Shown here: positions 61,401 to 64,000 of the stretch, piece after piece
How positions within the stretch are numbered: position 1 is the stretch's first letter
How the letters are laid out: each line of letters begins with the position of its first letter
Source: JBBATK01 sp040398805
Lineage (GTDB): Bacteria; Bacteroidota; Ignavibacteria; Kapaibacteriales; NICIL-2
DNA: 64,000 nucleotides
Reading direction: 5' to 3'
Assembly (NCBI GenBank): GCA_040398805.1
Contig: JBBATK010000003.1
Span: 124,001 to 188,000, forward strand
Made by a program: the position numbers and the translations under genes
The notes under the pieces: generated by a model
Databases searched by the model: none
Seen by the model: only the letters and a program-made list of their open reading frames with translations
What the model was told of the DNA's origin: nothing

Positions 61401-61616
61401 TTCGGCATGTTCCCCATCGCATTCAGTCACAGCGCAGGTAGCGAATGGAAATCGGGTCTGGCCTTCGCCCTCATCGGCGGTCTGACCAGCTCCATGTTCT
61501 TCACCCTTGTCCTGGTGCCGGTGGTGTATTACCTCATGACCCGCGGTTCGAAGAAAATCACGCACATGGCGGATGTCGAGCAGGCACCACTGTTCTCACC
61601 TGCAGAGCAGGCCTGA
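58476..61616 (+). CDS. RND multidrug efflux pump (HAE1/AcrB-like)
   Basis: A 1046-residue inner-membrane proton-driven pump with the duplicated 6+6 helix topology. N-terminus TELAIKRPSIIVVLFSILG, porter subdomains with YPGGAPQEIESTVSKVIED and GVGNVFVSGG, the proton-relay pair Asp401-Asp402 (GILVDDSIVVLENI) in the fourth helix and the matching Lys in GLVMKNSILLVD of the tenth helix. Complete length. A leader region of 103 bases separates it from the adaptor gene. Which drugs or lipids it exports cannot be read from sequence. Confidence 0.96.
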   Translation: MTLTELAIKRPSIIVVLFSILGILGLYGYTKLNYNLLPKFSPPFVTITTVYPGGAPQEIESTVSKVIEDAVSGLDKVNAIISNSNEGYSQVQIEFSNTAKTENAIQDVIRAVNQVRGQLPSGVKEPVVTKFSPDEIPIIRMGATSTMPAREFYQFVDDYVKPEITKIPGVGNVFVSGGRKREIRVELDAQKIQSYGLSLNTIQQAIVASNLDFPTGSIKESANQFVVRVAGKYTSVAQLQDLVVGRSRLGGTIRLADIGAVKDSTADITTYSRYNGIENINMSIQKQTDANAVEVSRLVHKRVAELMEKYKDIKLNLDIAVDSSTFTLEAANAVQVDLVLAIFIVALVMLLFLHSLRNSLIVMIAIPASLISTLVGIWAFGFSLNLMTLLGLSLVIGILVDDSIVVLENIYHHMERGEDRMVASVRGRNEIGFAALSITLVDVAVFLPLSLVSGIVGNIMREFALVVVISTLFSLLVSFTITPILASRYARLETLTRGTLMGRIGLAFNAWFGRVEKSYAVLIGKALRNGWTMALVVVLSFGSCGIVPVLFQNKLISQEFITQSDRGEFAVTVEFPPSMNVDSTNARAMRIEQHISSLKECDRVIASVGTFSNAFLGAQTANNVCEFNVTLQPASKRTRTTEEVGNDIKRYVMEYPGAKVRVNPIGIFGSANESPVQVIVSGADRELVGRTAHQVLDTLKAMEGTTDVRLSSEEGKLETRIDVDRQKLAALGLSIGEVGAAMNVALQGNDDAKFRVGTTEYPIRVRLRNEDRTNVDNIARLTITNRLGQPVELQQFAKLALGTSSTKLERRDRIACVRVFAQPFGKGAGDIANELDKRLQGNLPAGVSYTYLGDVKNQRDGFGDLGIAMLGGLIFVYLIMVALYDSYSYPLVNLFSVFVAPLGAFMALALTMRSMSIFTMLGFIMLIGLVMKNSILLVDRANHNRRERGMSLKEALMEAGEVRLRPIVMTTVAMIFGMFPIAFSHSAGSEWKSGLAFALIGGLTSSMFFTLVLVPVVYYLMTRGSKKITHMADVEQAPLFSPAEQA

Positions 61617-61684
61617 CAGGGCTGGCGGGATTGCGTACAGGGGGTGACGATCACCGCCCGCTTAGGCGCAATCATGACTCTGTG

Positions 61685-62389
61685 TTAAACGCCTCTGGTT
61701 TCGGGGTCCCAGATGAACTTGTGCAGCTGAAGCTGCAAGCGGGCGGGGAGTCCGTCCTGCAGCATCCACTCGCTCAGAGTCCGTGCATCCTGATGACCGA
61801 ACACGGGCGAAAGAAGGACCGCCGAGGAATTCTCCGCCAAGTCGTACCCGAGTATGCGCTCCTTCGCGTATTCGTAGTCCTCACGGGATGAGATGACGAA
61901 TTTCCACTCGTCCAACGGACGCAGCGTCTGGAAGTTCCCTTCGTACTGCAGGGTATCCATTTTCGATCCCGGACACTTCACGTCGATGATGCGGACGACG
62001 CGTTCGTCCACGTACTGCGCATCCACATGTCCACCCGTTTCGATGGCCACGGTGTACCGCAGGTCGCACAAGTGCGACATGAGCGGATAGATCCCCTCCT
62101 GCTCCAACGGCTCGCCGCCGCTGAACTCCACGAAGGTGCACGGATACGACTGCACTTTCTCCACGATATCGCGAAGCGTCATCCACTCGCCGCCACCGCG
62201 ATGATCGAGTGCGTACTTCGTGTCGCACCATGTGCAGCGCAAGGTGCACCCTTGCAGGCGCACGAAGATGCAGGGCACGCCCGCGCGGGTTCCTTCGCCT
62301 TGCACCGAAAAGAAAATCTCGTTGATATACAGCTTCTCGTTCTCGTCGTACACGCGTGAACGCACATCGGCAGTGGGTTGGATGATCAT
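61685..62389 (-). CDS. queE: 7-carboxy-7-deazaguanine synthase (QueE), radical SAM
   Basis: A 234-residue radical SAM enzyme of queuosine/7-deazaguanine synthesis, converting CPH4 to CDG. The N-terminal FFSVQGEGTRAGVPCIFVRL motif, the cluster-binding CTLRCTWC (Cx3Cx2C), EFSGGEPLEQ and the WKFVISSREDYEYA segment fit QueE. The ATG at 62389 gives the normal start; upstream open frame runs through the sod terminator and is ignored. QueC/QueD are not in the window. Convergent with the RND operon. Confidence 0.93.
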   Translation of the reverse strand: MIIQPTADVRSRVYDENEKLYINEIFFSVQGEGTRAGVPCIFVRLQGCTLRCTWCDTKYALDHRGGGEWMTLRDIVEKVQSYPCTFVEFSGGEPLEQEGIYPLMSHLCDLRYTVAIETGGHVDAQYVDERVVRIIDVKCPGSKMDTLQYEGNFQTLRPLDEWKFVISSREDYEYAKERILGYDLAENSSAVLLSPVFGHQDARTLSEWMLQDGLPARLQLQLHKFIWDPETRGV

Positions 62390-62430
62390 GGTCGGTCCAC
62401 GAAAGGTGAAAACGTACGGATTCCGTTGGT

Positions 62431-62468
62431 AAAAAGAACCCTCTTGACCTGGTGGACGAAGAGGGTTC
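62431..62468 (-). terminator. Intrinsic terminator of the superoxide dismutase gene
   Basis: A perfect 10-bp stem GAACCCTCTT/AAGAGGGTTC (62436-62445 with 62459-62468, 13-base loop) followed on the minus strand by TTTTT. It is 43 bases after the sod stop codon and separates sod from queE. Confidence 0.88.
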
Positions 62469-62511
62469 GGATTGATGCATCGCTGCGTCAGCGTGATCGG
62501 TGCCGCCGCGA

Positions 62512-63135
62512 TCAGCGAGCGAACTTCAGATAGCGCTCGTTGATGCGACCCCAATGCAGGTTTGCAAGGAAGGCATCGATATACTTGGCGCGTGCCGGTC
62601 CGTCCTTGTGATAGTACGCATGCTCGAACACATCGCAGGCGATGAGGGGAATGCCGCCCCACATGGCACCGTAGTGATGCTCGTCCACGAGCAGGTTCAA
62701 TAAACGTCCGCTATACAGCTGATCCAGCGCCAGGACGCCCCAGCCGCTAAGCTTCGCCGCCGTTGCGCTTGCCTTGAAATCGGCTTTCCATGCGTCGATG
62801 GAGCCGTACTCGCGTTCGATGGCTGCCACCACGTCCGGACCCTTGCTCGTGTCGCCGTCGCCACCGAGCACATACCAGAACACGTCGTGCAAGACCACGC
62901 CGGCATGGTTCCAGGTAAGGCGGCGCTTGAGCTCGCCGAAGTCGGACCAGTTACCGTTCGCCGCGCCTTTATCCGCTGTGGGAAGTTCGGCCTCGATCTT
63001 GTTGAGGAATGTGACATACCCCTTGTGATGGGTGTTGTAATGCCAGTCCGTCGTTTCCGGCGACATCACCGGCGCAAGCAATTGCTTGGCTTCTTCGTCG
63101 CTGTAAGGACGGGCGTTGAATGACCATTCTGCCAT
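62512..63135 (-). CDS. sod: Fe/Mn superoxide dismutase
   Basis: A 207-residue SodA/SodB-family enzyme, cytoplasmic (no signal peptide). Metal ligands sit in TTDWHYNTHHKGYV (first His of the helix), the His of GVVLHDVFWYVL, and Asp and His of IACDVFEHAYY. The usual C-terminal part LYSGRLLNLLVDEHHYGAMWGGIPL is present. Iron versus manganese preference cannot be told reliably. A clear AGGAG lies seven bases before the ATG. Follows the A-type carrier gene after a 72-base gap. Confidence 0.95.
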   Translation of the reverse strand: MAEWSFNARPYSDEEAKQLLAPVMSPETTDWHYNTHHKGYVTFLNKIEAELPTADKGAANGNWSDFGELKRRLTWNHAGVVLHDVFWYVLGGDGDTSKGPDVVAAIEREYGSIDAWKADFKASATAAKLSGWGVLALDQLYSGRLLNLLVDEHHYGAMWGGIPLIACDVFEHAYYHKDGPARAKYIDAFLANLHWGRINERYLKFAR

Positions 63136-63207
63136 GTTTGTACTCCTAGATAAAAATGAACCTGATCGCGTTGTTCCGTTGATTGTCGTCTCGTGACGTC
63201 CGCCGGT

Positions 63208-63624
63208 TTACACACCGAACGAGGAGCCGCATCCGCAGGTCTTCGTGGCGTTGGGGTTGTTGAAGGTGAATCCCTTGCCGGACAAGCCGTCGCTGTAATC
63301 CAGGGTGATGCCCATGAGATAGAAGATGCTCTTCTGATCGATGAACACCTGCACGCCGTCAGCATTCAGGACCAGGTCCTTCTCCTTCGGAGCGGCATCG
63401 AAGCCCAAGGTGTACGACATACCGCTGCAACCGCCGCCCTTCACGCCTACGCGCAGACCGTATTCCGCAGGAATGTTGTTCTGCTCCTTGATCTTCTTCA
63501 CCTCGGCGATGGCCTTGTTCGAGATGTTGATGTTATCCGATTCCTCGGCACCCGTGATGCCGGTGGGGACGCTGGTCATTCCCAAATCTTCGGGAGCTAT
63601 GGTCGGATTCAGATCGATATTCAT
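63208..63624 (-). CDS. A-type iron-sulfur carrier (HesB/IscA/ErpA family)
   Basis: A 138-residue Fe-S cluster carrier. Core starts NINISNKAIAEVKKIKEQNN, with the three conserved Cys: one in GGGCSGM and two in TCGCGSSF, plus the IDQKSIFYLMGITLDYSDGLSGKGFTFNNPNA block. About 30 residues precede the core, more than in E. coli IscA. The ATG at 63624 has a GAGGT Shine-Dalgarno sequence seven bases upstream. Located 77 bases after the Rrf2 regulator gene on the same strand, which suggests that the regulator controls it. Confidence 0.95.
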   Translation of the reverse strand: MNIDLNPTIAPEDLGMTSVPTGITGAEESDNINISNKAIAEVKKIKEQNNIPAEYGLRVGVKGGGCSGMSYTLGFDAAPKEKDLVLNADGVQVFIDQKSIFYLMGITLDYSDGLSGKGFTFNNPNATKTCGCGSSFGV

Positions 63625-63701
63625 TTCGTACCTCGTGTAACGTTGATGATGGTAATGTTTCGTGTTGATGCTTTCGTGTTCCGAGCGTGGCCCGGGCCCG
63701 G

Positions 63702-64000
63702 CTATTCCTGGATCTCCATAGTGACATCGACGTATGATGTCTGCGGACTGTGTAAATCGGCGATGGCCATCGATGCCATGGCCCGGTCGATCACCGCCTG
63801 CAGTTTCATGAGCGGATGCTTGATGGTACATGCGCTTTCGATGGTACACGCCTGCTCGGGATGCGAGCCGCATTCCACCAGGTGTTGCTGCGCACCCTGG
63901 ACGGCGTTGAGCACATCGCGGATGGACACCTCCGCCGACGAACGCGCCATGGCGAAACCGCCGTTCACTCCTTGCGATGACTTCACGATGCCCGCCTTCG
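63702..64000 (-). CDS. Rrf2-family Fe-S-type transcriptional regulator (5' end cut by window)
   Basis: The C-terminal 99 residues or so of an Rrf2/IscR/NsrR-like repressor; the frame is open to the window edge and the helix-turn-helix is outside. Visible are the wing KAGIVKSSQGVNGGFAMAR, the dimerisation helix and a cysteine triad Cys-x7-Cys-x5-Cys (in VECGSHPEQACTIESACTIKH) that would hold an Fe-S cluster, as in IscR or NsrR. Its neighbours, an A-type carrier and superoxide dismutase, suggest control of Fe-S and oxidative-stress genes. Confidence 0.9.
   Translation of the reverse strand, partial: KAGIVKSSQGVNGGFAMARSSAEVSIRDVLNAVQGAQQHLVECGSHPEQACTIESACTIKHPLMKLQAVIDRAMASMAIADLHSPQTSYVDVTMEIQE

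Noticed and set aside
59814..61565. Long open frame antisense to the RND pump gene
   Set aside because: Composition (many His, Glu, Asp) and lack of any domain match an antisense shadow of the GC-rich pump gene.
61641..61660. GGTGA/TCACC hairpin after the RND gene as terminator
   Set aside because: Short stem and no T-tract on either strand.
1..64000. CRISPR arrays, insertion sequences, prophage, rRNA or tRNA genes
   Set aside because: No regularly spaced direct repeats, transposase or integrase coding, or tRNA/rRNA-like sequence was seen in the non-coding stretches.

Overview
The window is a 64-kb chromosomal segment of a Gram-negative bacterium from the Bacteroidota/Chlorobiota (FCB) side of the tree. 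The evidence is a SusC/SusD outer-membrane pair, a secreted protease with a type IX secretion (T9SS) sorting domain, a PorW/SprE-like TPR lipoprotein, a cysteine-free ribosomal protein L36, and promoters of the TTTG-N19/20-TAnnTTTG type in front of several genes. Placement closer to Kapabacteria or Ignavibacteria than to Bacteroidia is a guess. Genes are densely packed with many 4-bp start/stop overlaps. I see no rRNA, tRNA, IS element, prophage or CRISPR array.

Layout. 1-2.8 kb (minus): adaptor and TolC-type outer-membrane part of an efflux system cut by the window edge. 2.9-7.3 kb (plus): HPr kinase, a large TPR lipoprotein and a soluble PAS histidine kinase. 7.3-14.0 kb (minus): a TPR protein, an orphan HicB-like protein, then an overlapping chain engB-purE-wzz-O-antigen ligase-GT39 (read from 14.0 downward). 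14.1-33.8 kb (minus): one continuous str/S10/spc/alpha superoperon rpsL-rpsG-fusA-tuf-rpsJ ... secY-map-infA-rpmJ-rpsM-rpsK-rpoA-rplQ, closed by a strong terminator; rpsD is missing from its usual place. 34.1-36.2 kb (minus): a second EF-G gene resembling mitochondrial EF-G1, with its own promoter and terminator. 36.5-39.4 kb (plus): folP, a DUF1207 barrel protein and ychF. 39.5-44.6 kb (plus): a SusC/SusD pair behind a structured leader. 44.6-50.2 kb (plus): tRNA CCA-adding enzyme, two Dpp/Opp permeases and an unknown outer-membrane protein. 50.3-55.5 kb (minus): a 1421-residue T9SS-exported subtilase overlapping a DUF2279 gene. 55.5-61.6 kb (plus): a TolC-adaptor-RND efflux operon behind a long, highly folded leader. 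61.7-64.0 kb (minus): Rrf2 regulator (cut), A-type Fe-S carrier, superoxide dismutase and QueE.

No single new defence or metabolic system stands out. The observations most worth following are three apparently undescribed structured 5' leaders (before rpsH, before susC and before the RND operon), the pair of EF-G paralogues resembling the mitochondrial EF-G1/EF-G2 split, the missing rpsD, and the T9SS-related parts scattered through the window.
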